A DNA stretch of 64,000 nucleotides, from NCBI GenBank assembly GCA_011799875.1, contig CM022297.1, positions 76,636,488 through 76,700,487 of the forward strand. Direction: 5' to 3'. Positions 11,593-21,764 of this stretch are shown here, one piece after another. The first letter of the stretch is position 1. Each line of letters opens with the position of its first letter. Source of the stretch: Thinopyrum elongatum. Taxonomy: Eukaryota > Streptophyta > Magnoliopsida > Poales > Poaceae. The notes beneath the pieces are model-generated. The model was not told where the DNA came from, made no database searches, and worked only from the letters and a program-made list of their open reading frames with translations. The position numbers and the translations under genes were made by a program.

Positions 11593-12140
11593 CTAGCTAC
11601 TGCCTACGGACCCGTAGGTCTACAATGAACTACTCACGCATCATCGGAGAGGCACCAATGAGGATGATGAACCCCTCCGTGATGGTGTCTAGATTGGATC
11701 TGTGGTTTCTGGAACTTGCGGCGGCTGGAATTGATTTTCGTCGAATCCCCTAGGGTTTCTGGAATATTGGGTGTATTTATAGAGCAAAGAGGCGGTGCGG
11801 GAGGCGGCCGAGGTGGGCACAACCCACCTGGGCGCGCCTGGGCCCCCAAGCATGCCCTGGTGGGTTGTGCTCCCCTCGGAGCCCCCCTCAGGTACTTTCT
11901 TGGCCCAACTTGTGTCTTCTGGTCCAGAAAAAATCACCAAAAAGTTTCGCTGCGTTTGGACTCCGTTTGGTATTGATTTCGTGCGAAGTAAAAAACAAGC
12001 AAATGGCACTGGGCACTATGTCAATAGGTTAGTCCCAAAAAATGATATAAAGTTGCTATAAAATGATTGTAAAACATCCAAGAATGATAATATAACAGCA
12101 TGGAACAATAAAAAATTATAGATATGTTGGAGACGTATCA
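11593..12140 (-). repeat. Element A 3' LTR, part
   Basis: Matches about 17989-18545 of the 5' LTR. It contains a palindrome (11817-11870) and a TATA box (about 11774-11781, minus). Angela is inserted at its left edge, in a CTAGC target found intact in the 5' LTR near 17989. Confidence 0.9.
11774..11781 (-). promoter_or_regulatory. TATA box of element A 3' LTR
   Basis: The minus strand reads CTCTATAAATACACCC. The GC-rich palindrome at 11817-11870 ends about 36 bp upstream. Confidence 0.65.
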
Positions 12141-14610
12141 GCATCCCCAAGCTTAATTCCTGCTCGTCCTCGAGTAGGTAAATGATAAAAACAGAATTTT
12201 TGATGTGGAATGCTGCCTAACATGTTCATCACATATTCTTTTCTTTGTAGCATGGACATTTGGACTTTTATATGATTCAAAGCAATAGTCTAGTTTTGAC
12301 ATGAAGATTTCAATACTCAAGCATATCAACAAGCAACCATGTCTTTCAAAATATCAACACTAAAGCAAGTTATCCCTAGCCCATTATGCTCAATCATTGA
12401 TCCATTCATGAAACACACACGCATATTAGCTACACCCAATGCTCAAGTACGATCATAGTGCCCCTTAGTTGGTGCTTTATAAGAGAAGATGGAGACTCAA
12501 AATAAAAATTGCATAAAGTAAAAGAAAGGCCCTTCGCAGAGGGAAGTAGGGATTTTTAGAGGTGCCAGAGCTCAAAGCGAAAAAAGTAGAGATAAAACAT
12601 TTTGGGTGGCATGCTTTTCCTGTCAACGAAAATGATCGAGTAGTTCCCAATACTTTCCATGCTAGATATATCATAGGCGGTTCCCAAACAGAAAATAAAG
12701 TTTATTCCTTTTTCCACCATACTTTCACTTTCCATGGCTAGCCGTATCCACGGGTGCCCTCCATACCAACACTTTCCAAGGAATTTATTATTTGACAACA
12801 TAAAGTAAATTCATTTTTCATTTCGGGACTGGGCATCCCTAATACCTTTGCCGTACTCTCGTGCAATGACAAGTGAATACACACTCATCTTGAGAATAAC
12901 ACATCTAGCATGGAAATACATCAGCCACCCCCTACCGTTTCATGAGCGGTACAAGCACACAAAAGAGAAATTTATTTTGAAATTAGAGATGGCACATACA
13001 AATTTGCTTAGAACGGCACAGAAATACCGCATATAGGTAGGTATAGTGGACTCATATGGCAAAACTGGTTTAAGGATTTTGGATGCACAAGTAGTGATCA
13101 TACTTAGTGCAAATGAAGGCTAGCAAAAGATTGAGAAGTATCCAACCAAGAAACGAAAAATCTCATAAGCGAGCATTAAGCATAACTAACACCGAATAAT
13201 GCACCAAAAGTAGGATGTAATTTCATTGCATAACTACTGACTTTCGTGCTTGCATAGGGAATCACAAACCTTAACACCAATATTCTTACTAAAGCATAAT
13301 TACTCATCAACATGACTCACATATTATATCAACATATCACAAAACTATTACAAGGAATCAAGTTTATTTTGTCCAATGAAAGTTTTTATTATATCCCTCT
13401 TGAATATCTATCACTTTGAGACTAATTTCATTTGTTGCTTTTGATAGCTCAAACAAATCTAAGTGAAGAACATGAGCATAAGATTTTCTTCTCTCAAAAT
13501 AATTTAAGTGAAGCATGAGAGAATTTCTAATTTTTTTTATTAACTCTCAAATAAATCTAAGTGAAGCATGAGAGCATTTCTTAAAAAAATACTAAAGCAC
13601 ACTGTGCTAAAAAAGATATAAGTGAAGCACTAGAGCAATTCCATAGCTCATAAAGATTTAAGTGAAGCATAGAGAGCAATTCTAACAAGTCATAGCATAA
13701 TTTTGGCTCTCTCAAATAGGTGTGTCCAGCAAGGATTCATGACTAAAAATAAAAAGCAAAACAAGCAAAGACTCATATCATACAAGACACTCCAAGCAAA
13801 ACTCATGATATGTGACGAATAAAAATATAGCTCCAAGTAAAATACCGATGGTCGTTAGAAGAAAGAGGGGATGCCACTCGGGCATCCCCAAGCTTAGTTG
13901 CTTGCTTCTCTTTGGATAATGGCTTGGGGTTACATGGGGCATCCCCAATCTTAGGCTCTTCTTACTCCTTATTCCTTCATCCATTGTGATCTCACCCAAA
14001 ACTTGAAAACTTCAATCACACAAAACTCAACAAAACCTTCGTGAGATCCGTTAGTATAAGAAAACCAATCTTTACTTTAAGTACTGTAGAAAACCCATTC
14101 AAATTTTGTTCTTGCATTATATCTACTGTATTCTAACTTTACCATGGCTCATGCCCCCCGATAGAAATCATAGATTCATCAAAATAAGCACACAATGCAA
14201 AGAAAACAGAATCTGTCAAAAACAGAACAGTTTGTAAAGATGAGAATTGTTCTCATACTTTTGTAACTTAAAAAATTCTGAAAAATATATAAAATATAGG
14301 AAATTTGTATATAAATCTTGTGTAAAAAATTCAGAATTTTGCGTCGCTTCTGTGAATTTTCAAAATTGTTTTACTGGAAGCAAAATTTTCTGTTTTCCAA
14401 CAAGATCAAATCAAATATCACCAAAGCTATCCTAAAGGCTTTACTTGGTACAAACACTAATTAAAACACAGAAAACACAATCATAACAGTAGCATAATTT
14501 TGCAAACACCCAAGAACAGAAATAAAAAGACAAAAATAAATTTTATTCATTGGGTTGCCTCCCAACAAGCGCTATCGTTTTACGCCCTTAGCTAGGCATA
14601 ATGCAAAGAT
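12141..14610 (-). other. Element A 3' untranslated region with PPT
   Basis: About 2.5 kb of AT-rich sequence without a coding frame. The PPT next to the 3' LTR (12141-12154) reads AAGCTTGGGGATGC on the minus strand. Near copies of the same motif occur at about 13883-13898 and 13938-13953. A block at 12511-12546 and another at about 13036-13110 are conserved in element B in inverse orientation on this strand, that is, the same sense relative to each element. Element C carries a colinear copy of the whole region (58847-61320). Confidence 0.8.
13455..13700 (-). repeat. Diverged tandem repeat with AAGTGAAGCA core
   Basis: About five units spaced 45-60 bp (cores near 13459, 13505, 13558, 13618 and 13668), each with AAGTGAAG followed by GAGAGCAATT-like sequence. 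Element C has the same array at about 60175-60410. Not coding. Confidence 0.75.
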
Positions 14611-15577
14611 CTAAGTATTGTCATCTTTGTTTCTAGATCCATAAGATGCCCTCATGATTGATTCATATGGTGACTTAATTCTTGTTCTAGGGAAGTGTTC
14701 CATACCCTTTCTCAAAGGGAATTGGAATTTGATGTTCCCTTCTTTCATATCAATCACGGCACCTATAGTGCGCAAAAACGGTCTACCAAGAATAATTGGA
14801 CAAGACGGATTGCAATCAATATCAAGAACAATAAAATCTATGGGCACATAATTCCTATTTGCAAGAATAAGAACATTATTAATTATTCCCATAGGCTTTT
14901 TAATAGTAGAATCCACCAAGTGCAAATTTAAAGAACATTCTTCAATATCGGTAAGACCACGCACATCACATAAAGATTTCAGAATTGTAGAAACACTAGC
15001 ACCTAAATCACATAAAGCAAAACACTCATAATTTTTAATCTTGACTTTGATAGTAGGTTCCCATTCATCATGTAATTTTCTAGGAATTGAAATCTCTAAT
15101 TCCAACTTTTCTTCCAAAGCTTTCATCATAGCATCAACAATATGTTTAGTAAAAACTTTATTTTGTTCATAGGCATGGGGTGAATTTATCATGGATTGCA
15201 ACAAAGAAATACAATCAATCAAAGAGCAATTATCATAATTAAAGTCTTTGTAATCCAAAAGAGTGGGCACATCACTAGTTAAAGTTTTGACCTCTCCAAA
15301 CCCACTTTTATCAATTTTCTCAACAAGATTTTCACCCTCCAAATTATCGGGACGCCTTCTAGCTAAAGTTGACTCTTCTTCAGTCCCTTTTTCATCAATT
15401 TTAATTTTACTAAATAAGGAATCAATAGAAGAAACAACAATCACTTTAAGATCTTCATCATTTTTGTGAAAGCAATCACTGGAAAACACTTTTTCTAAAA
15501 ATTCTCTTCTAGCTCTAAGCATAGAAACATATAAAGCTTTAATTGATTCTTCAACCCTAGGCACAAGAATTTTCATC
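14611..15577 (-). pseudogene. Element A protease part of gag-pro
   Basis: Minus-strand open frame of about 330 residues. The last third has an Athila-type aspartic protease: ALCDLGASVSTI (active site, D-x-G) and ILGRPFLRTIGAVIDMKEG. Upstream lies KSGFGEVKTLTSDVPTLLDY, a motif that recurs in the unrelated ORF of element C. The frame ends at a stop with no RT following. It is out of frame with gag because of the 58-bp duplication at 15520-15635, so a joined product cannot be made from this copy. Confidence 0.85.
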
Positions 15578-15635
15578 CATAGAAACATATAAAGCTTTAA
15601 TTGATTCTTCAACCCTAGGCAAAAAAATTTTCATC
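15520..15635 (-). repeat. 58-bp tandem duplication that shifts the frame
   Basis: Units 15520-15577 and 15578-15635 both begin CATAGAAACATATAAAGC and end TTTTCATC, differing at two or three positions. As a result the peptide RVEESIKALYVSM appears at both the end of the gag frame and the start of the protease frame. Since 58 is not a multiple of three, the insertion by itself accounts for the change of frame. Confidence 0.95.
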
Positions 15636-16727
15636 TTGAGATTTTCTACATCATGGGAAATTCTATCAACGCTTCTAGACAAATCATCTATTTTACTCAA
15701 TTTTTCTTCCATCGTAGTGTTAAAATTCTTTTGAGCATTGATAAATTCTTTAATGATATTCTCAAAATCAGAGGTGTTCCTATTATTATTATTATAAGAA
15801 GGATTACCATAGGAATTACCATAATTATTAGAGGAATTACTAGGAAAAGGCCTAGGATTAAAATTACCTCTATAAGCATTGTTATTGAAATTGTTTCGAG
15901 AGATAAAATTCACATCTATGGCATCACTATTTTGCTCAATCAAAGTATACAAAGGCACATCATTAAAATCAATAGGAGCACTTTTATTAGCAACCAATTT
16001 CATAAGAGCATCAACTTTTTCACTCAAAGAAGAAATTTCTTCAACCGAATTAACCTTTTTACTAGTAGGAGCTCTTTCGGTATGCCATTGTGAATAATTT
16101 GCCATAATATTGTCTAGCAATTTAGTAGCTTCACCCAAAGTAATTTCCATAAAAGTACCACCCGCGGCGGAATCTAAAAGATTTCTAGAAACAAAATTCA
16201 ATCCCGCATAAAAAATTTGTATGATCATCCAAAGATTTAAACCATGAGTAGGACAATTTCTTAGCATTAATTTCATTCTTTCCCAAGATTGTGCAACATG
16301 TTCATGCTCAAGTTGCTTAAAATTCATGATTTGCGTCCTAAGGGAAATAATTTTCGCGGGCGGAAAATACTTAGTAATAAAAGCATCTTTGCACTTATCC
16401 CAATAATTGATACTACTACAAGGCAAAGAAGAAAACCAAATTTTTTGCACGATCTCGCAAAGAAAACGGGAATAATTTCAACTTCACAATATCATTGTCC
16501 ACATCTTTTTTCTTTTGCATATCGCATAATTCCATGAATGTGTTAAGATGGGATGCGGCATCCTCACTAGGAGTACCGGAAAATTGATCTTTCATAATAA
16601 GATTCAACAAAGCGGCATTAATATCACAAGACTCCGCACTAGTGGCAGGAGGAGCAATCGGAGTGCTAATAAAATCATTGTTGTTGGTATTGGAGAAATC
16701 ACACAACTTGGTGTTCTCTTGAGTCAT
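15578..16727 (-). pseudogene. Element A Gag, frameshifted
   Basis: Athila/gypsy-type Gag on the minus strand, first methionine likely at 16727 (MTQENTKL). It includes a helical capsid-like region (KDAFITKYFPPAK, QSWERMKLMLRNCP, QIFYAGLN), an asparagine-rich linker (about 15760-15880) and a C-terminal coiled-coil-like stretch. A one-base shift near 16440-16450, in an A-rich run, splits 16416-16751 from 15557-16450. No zinc knuckle is visible. Confidence 0.85.
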
Positions 16728-16915
16728 CGTGACTACGCAACAAGATTGCACTCAAAAACAGATCTGACGAGAAAATGGCAAACAAGAAAGAGGACGAATA
16801 AAACGGCAAATTTTTGTGAAGTGGGGGAGAGGAAAACGAGAGGCAAATGGCAAATAATGTAAATTGCAAGGAGATGAGATTTGTGATTAGGAACCTGGTA
16901 GATGTTGATGGTGTC

Positions 16916-16933
16916 TCCCCGGCAACGGCGCCA
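16916..16933 (-). other. Element A primer binding site
   Basis: The minus strand reads TGGCGCCGTTGCCGGGGA, 11 bp inside the 5' LTR. This is the site used by Athila-type gypsy elements, by memory complementary to tRNA-Asp. Confidence 0.9.
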
Positions 16934-16944
16934 GAAATTCCTTT

Positions 16945-18545
16945 TGATGTTTGCTTGAACTACGTCGGTATTTCCCCAAAGAGGAAGGGATGATGCAGCA
17001 CAACAACGGTAGGTATTTCCCTCAGTGATGAGACCAAGGTTATCGAACCAGTAGGAGAACCAAGCAACACTACGTAAACAGCACCTGCACACAAAGAAAA
17101 AGTACTTGCAACCCAACGTGTTAAAGGGTTGTCAATCTCTTTCGGGTAACGGCGCCAGAAATTGGCAAACGGACATGAGAAAGTTGTAATAGATTGAATA
17201 AATATATCGCAAATAAAATAAAGTGAAGGAAACTATTTTTGGGTTTTTTTGAAATATAGATCTGAAAATAAAAGTGGCGAATTAACAAAAAGGCAAATAG
17301 CAAAATAGATCTGAAAATATATGATGAGAAAATGGACCCGGGGGCCGTAGATTTCACTAGTGGCTTCTCTCGAGAAAAATAGCATACGGTGGGTAAATAA
17401 ATTACTGTTGGGCAATTGATAGAACTTCAAATAATTATGACGATATTCAGGAATGATCATTATATAGGCATCACGTCCAAGATTAGTAGACCGACTCCTG
17501 CCTGCATCTACTACTATTACTCCACACATCGACCGCTATCCAGCATGGATCTAGTGTATTAAGTTCATGGAGAAATGGAGTAATGCAATAAGAACGATGA
17601 CATGATGTAGACAAGATCTATTTATGTAGAAATAGACCCCATCTTGTTATCCTTAATAGCAACGATACATACGTGTCGGGTCCCCTTCTGTCACCGGGAT
17701 CAAGAACCGTAAGATCGAACCCATCACAAAGCACCTCTTCCCATGGCAAGAAAAATCGATCTAGTTGGCCTAACTAAACCAAAGATTCGAAGAAGAAATA
17801 CGAGACTATAAGTAATCATGCATATAAGAGATCAAAAGACTCAGATAACTTTCATGGATAAAAACATAGATCTGATCATAAACTCAAAGTTCATCGGATC
17901 CCAACAAACACACCGCAAAAAGAGTTACATCAAATAGATCTCCAAGAGACCATTGTATTGAGAATCAAAAGAGAGAGAGGAAGCCATCTAGCTACTGCCT
18001 ACGGACCCGTAGGTCTACAATGAACTACTCACGCATCATCGAAGAGGCACCAATGAGGATGATGAACCCCTCCGTGATGGTGTCTAGATTGGATCTGTGG
18101 TTTCTGGAACTTGCGGTGGCTGGAATTGATTTTCGTCGACACCCCTAGGGTTTCTGGAATATTGGGGTATTTATAGAGCAAAGAGGCGGTGCGGGAGGCG
18201 GCTGAGGTGGGCACAACCCACCTGGGCGCGCCTGGGCCCCCAGGCGCGCCCTGGTGAGGTGTGCTCCCCTCGGAGCCCCCCTCAGGTACTTTCTTGGCCC
18301 AACTTGTGTCTTCTGGTCTAGAAATAATGACCAAAAAGTTTCGCTGCATTTGGACTGCGTTTGGTATTGATTTCCTGCAAAGTAAAAAACAAGCAAAAAA
18401 CAACAACTAGCACTGGGCACTATGTAAATAGGTTAGTCCCAAAAAATGATATAAAGTTGCTATAAAATGATTGTAAAACATTCAAGAATAATAATATAAC
18501 AGCATGGAACAATAAAAAAATTATAGATACATTGGAGACGTATCA
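16945..18545 (-). repeat. Element A 5' LTR, 1601 bp
   Basis: Complete LTR from TGATACGTCTCCAATG (18545, minus strand) to ...AAACATCA (16945). It holds the palindrome at 18211-18264 and a TATA box at about 18167-18175, in the same arrangement as the other copies. A methionine-led frame at 18029-18406 is a chance reading through it. Confidence 0.92.
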
Positions 18546-18691
18546 GCCGCATGATCGTTTTTATTTAATACTGCGTTGGTAGGGTCTTGAACTCAAAACC
18601 TCTTGGCTCTAATACCATATTGAATTCATGCTCCAGCCAGTTGCTCCAAAAGTCCGAACTGATGGAGAGAGGCGGGCAATATATTTCAACA
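18546..18691 (-). mobile_element. Copia/TRIM-like LTR end with PBS, fragment
   Basis: On the minus strand, a short LTR-like block starts TGTTGAAATATATTGCC (18691) and ends ...TGAATTCAATA (about 18620). It is followed directly by TGGTATTAGAGCC, close to the Met-tRNA primer site TGGTATCAGAGC. The block of about 72 bp plus PBS suggests a miniature Copia (TRIM) or the inner end of a Copia LTR. It is cut by element A at 18545. Confidence 0.55.
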
Positions 18692-18980
18692 ATGTCATCA
18701 GTCGACACATGGCTGACAAAAAGATACATCAAACAACCCAGAATAATTTAATAAAGATGACTGTGTGCATCTAGTGATGCAGAGGACTGGGGTTTCAACC
18801 TCCTTTTAAAAAAGAAAAACAGTCAACACATGGATGACAGTATTCTCACTTTTTTGTGATGGAAGTGATGCAAGAATTTCATTTGATTTTTGCAGAATTG
18901 TCAGGATGTGTATTTTTCCTATAGTATCTCACTTCAAACCAAAATTCAAGCTATACATGCATAGCCAAAATATTCTTGCA
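18692..18980. other. Unassigned AT-rich sequence
   Basis: No frame, repeat or terminus that I can name. It is the left flank of the LINE-type insertion at 18996; its last 15 bases (18981-18995) are that insertion's TSD. Confidence 0.5.
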
Positions 18981-19476
18981 GTAAACTATTTTGACTTGGA
19001 GAGCCGCTCCTCCCCTCCCCTCCCGAGGCGCTCCCGCAGGCGCCCCCGGGAGGGAACCCTAGCGCCGCTGCCCCCGTCCCTTCGCCCCGCCCCCCTCCCT
19101 CGCCGCCGCCGGTGGCGTCGCCGGCCAAAGGCCGCGTGGCGCAGGCGGCGGCGGGGCGTTTCTCTCCTCATGCGGGTGGCGGACGTCGCGGGGAACCCTC
19201 CCCTGCTCGGTGGCGTCGGGCGCCGACCAGACTCTGTTCCGGCTTCCATCCTCCTCCTCACGTCCTGGTAACCGGCCGACGCCGCCTCCTCTCCTCCTCC
19301 CCCCTCCACCACGGCTCGTGGGGTTCTGGAGGCCCGGGGGCGTGCTGGCGGCGGATCTGGAAACCCCTGCCCAGATCCGGCTGGCGGTGGCAGTTGGCGG
19401 CAGCAGGGGTGACCGGCGGCCCCTCTAAGGTGGTGGTACTGCAGCCGGGGTTCATCCTACTCCGGTGGGGTGGCTG

Positions 19477-19481
19477 GGCAC
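19477..19481. repeat. TSD of element B, left copy (GGCAC)
   Basis: Identical 5 bp at 29757-29761. Confidence 0.95.
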
Positions 19482-19758
19482 TGATACGTCCATTTTGCAT
19501 CATGTTTTCCTACTGTTATTTATGATATTTTTATGCATAATAATGCTTTTTGGAGTAATTCTAATGCCATTTCTCTCATAATATATAAGGTATGCACAAA
19601 GAGGGAGAATTCCGGCAGCTGGAAATCTGGACCTGAAAAAGCTTTGTCAGGCTACCTGTTCTGCACAATTCCAAATGAGCTGAAACTTCACGGAGATTTT
19701 TTATGGAATAAATGAGGAATATTGGAGCCAATAACTACCAGAGGGGGCCCACTAGGTG

Positions 19759-19812
19759 GGCACAACCCACCTGGGCGCGCCAGGGAGCCCAGGCGCGCCC
19801 CGGTGGGTTGTG
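19759..19812. repeat. GC-rich palindrome upstream of the LTR TATA box
   Basis: Inverted arms GCACAACCCACCTGGGCGCG and, at the far side, CGCGCCCCGGTGGGTTGTGC, with about 12 bp between and one or two mismatches. The same palindrome is in the LTRs of A (11817-11870, 18211-18264), C (58513-58566, 63691-63744) and the B 3' LTR (28516-28569). Confidence 0.9.
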
Positions 19813-19847
19813 CTCCCCTCGGCCCACCTCCGGTGCCCATCTTCTGG

Positions 19848-19855
19848 TATATAAG
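19848..19855 (+). promoter_or_regulatory. TATA box of element B 5' LTR
   Basis: CTGGTATATAAGTC, 36 bp after the palindrome. The 3' LTR has the same at 28604-28611. Confidence 0.75.
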
Positions 19856-21011
19856 TCATTTTGACCTAGAAAAAATTAGGAGAGGACTTTTGGGATTGAG
19901 CGCCACCGTCTCGAGGCGGAACTTGGGCAGGAGCACTTTTGCCCTCCGGTCGAGCGATTCCGCCGGGGGAACTTCCCTCCCGGAGGGGGAAATCATCGTC
20001 ATCATCATCACCAACAACTCTCCCATCTTGGGGAGGGCAATCTCCATCAACATCTTCAACATCACCATCTCCTCTCAAACCCTAGTTCATCTCTTATGTT
20101 CAATCTTTGTACCGGAACTACATATTGGTGCTTGTGGGTGACTAGTAGTGTTGATTACATCTTGTAGTTGATTACTATATGGTTTATTTGGTGGAAGATT
20201 ATATGTACAGATCCAATATGCTATTTAATACCCCTCTGATCTTGAGCATGATTATCATTTGTGAGTAGTTACTTTTGTTCTTGAGGTCACGGGAGAAATC
20301 ATGTTGCAAGTAATCATGTGAACTTGATATGTGTTCGATATTTTGATAGTATGTGTGTTGTGATTCCCTTAGTAGTGTCATGTGAACGTAGACGACATGA
20401 CACTTCACCATATTTGGGTCTAAGGGAATGCATTGTGGAGTAGTTATTAGATGATGGGTTGCGAGAGTGACAGAAGCTTAAACCCTAGTTTATGCGCTAT
20501 TCCGTAAAGGACCGATTGGATCCAAAAGTTTAATGCTATGGTTAGAATTTATTCTTAATACTTTTCTCGTAGTTGCAGATGCTTGCGAGGGGGTTAATCA
20601 TAAGTAGGAGGTTTGTTCAAGTAAGAACAACACCTAAGCACCTGTCCACCCACATATCAAATTATCAAAGTAGCGAACACGAATCGAACTAACATGATGA
20701 AAGTGACTAGATGAAATTCCCGTGTACCCTCAAGAACGCTTTGCTTATTATAAGAGACAGTTTTGGCCTGTCCTTTGCCTCAAAAGGATTAGGCTACCTT
20801 GCTGCACTTTTATTACTACTACCGTTACTTGCTCATTACAAATTATCTTGCTATCAAACTACTCTGCTACTTACAATTTCAGTACTTGCAGACATTGCCT
20901 TACTGAAAACCACTTGTCTTTTCCTTCTGCTCCTCGTTGGGTTCGACACTCTTACTTATCGAAAAGGCTACAATTGATCCCATTTACTTGTGGGTCATCA
21001 AGGCTATTTTC

Positions 21012-21029
21012 TGGCGCCGTTTCCGGGGA
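21012..21029 (+). other. Element B primer binding site
   Basis: TGGCGCCGTTTCCGGGGA, 11 bp after the LTR. It differs by one base from the element A site. Confidence 0.92.
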
Positions 21030-21092
21030 GTGAAGCGCTCTTGGTAAGGAAAAATCATTACTACGTGCTGAAATTTATTGTCACTTGTTACT

Positions 21093-21760
21093 ATGGAAAA
21101 CAATCCTTTGAGGGGTTTGTTTGGGGTATCTTCACCTCGACCGAAACCACAATTAATTACCCCTCAACCTACTGCACCTACTGAAAATATTGAATATGAA
21201 ATTCCTTTGGGTATGATAGAACAACTGCTAGCTAATCCTTATGTAGGAGATGGAACCGAACATCCTGATATGCACTTGATATATGTGGAAGAAATTTGTG
21301 GATTGTTTAAGCTTGCAGGTTTACCCGGAGATGAAGTTTAGAAGAAGGTTTTCCCTTTATCTTTGAAGGGAAAGGCATTGGCATGGTATAGGCTATGCGA
21401 TGATATTGGATCTTGGAATTGGAATCGATTGAAATTGGAGTTTCACCAATTTTTTTATCCTATGCATCTAGTTCATCGTGATCGGAATTATATATATAAT
21501 TTTTGGCCTCATGAAGGAGAAAGTATCGCTCTATCTTGGGGGAGGCTTAAGTCAATGTTATATTCATGCCCCAATCATGAGCTCTCAAGAGAAATCATTA
21601 TTCAGAATTTTTATGCTCGGCTTTCTCGTGATGATCAATCCATGCTTGATACTTCTTGTACTGGTTCCTTTATGAAGAAGACCATTGAATTCAGGTGGGA
21701 TCTTTTGGAAAGAATTAAACGCAACTCTAAAGATTGGGAACTCGACGAAGGTAAGAGTCA
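21093..21760 (+). pseudogene. Element B Gag, interrupted by a stop
   Basis: Gypsy-type Gag. The likely start is the second methionine (MENNPLRGLFG) at 21093. A TAG at 21339-21341 cuts the frame; the same frame resumes and reaches 21851. The part after the stop has the capsid-like features KGKALAWYRLCDD, WNWNRLKLEFHQFF and SWGRLKSMLYSCPNH. A frame change at about 21750-21765 separates it from the protease-RT frame, with which it would form one polyprotein in a working copy. No zinc knuckle is seen. Confidence 0.85.
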
Positions 21761-21764
21761 GGTA

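Larger units (their letters stand above)
11593..18545 (-). mobile_element. Gypsy element A, non-autonomous (gag-pro only)
   Basis: Athila-type Ty3/gypsy element on the minus strand. It has a 5' LTR at 16945-18545, PBS at 16916-16933, gag-protease at 14611-16727, a long untranslated region at 12141-14610 and a 3' LTR of which 11593-12140 is in the window. The remainder of that LTR lies left of the inserted Angela element. LTRs start TGATACGTCTCCAA. I recall this LTR type from the Sabrina/WHAM group of Triticeae gypsy elements but cannot settle the family. No RT, RNase H or integrase is present, so transposition would need proteins supplied in trans. Element C shares its LTRs and 3' region. Confidence 0.88.
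19482..21000 (+). repeat. Element B 5' LTR, 1519 bp
   Basis: TGATACGTCC at the start, ...GGGTCATCA at the end. It carries the GC-rich palindrome (19759-19812) and TATATAAG (19848-19855). Short frames inside (19722-20141, 20711-20977) recur in the 3' LTR and are not treated as genes. Confidence 0.95.

Noticed and set aside
13455..13700. CRISPR-like array
   Set aside because: Cores are diverged, spacing irregular and the context is a plant retrotransposon untranslated region.
15653..16093. 146-residue plus-strand Ile-rich frame
   Set aside because: Antisense of the Asn-rich linker of element A Gag.
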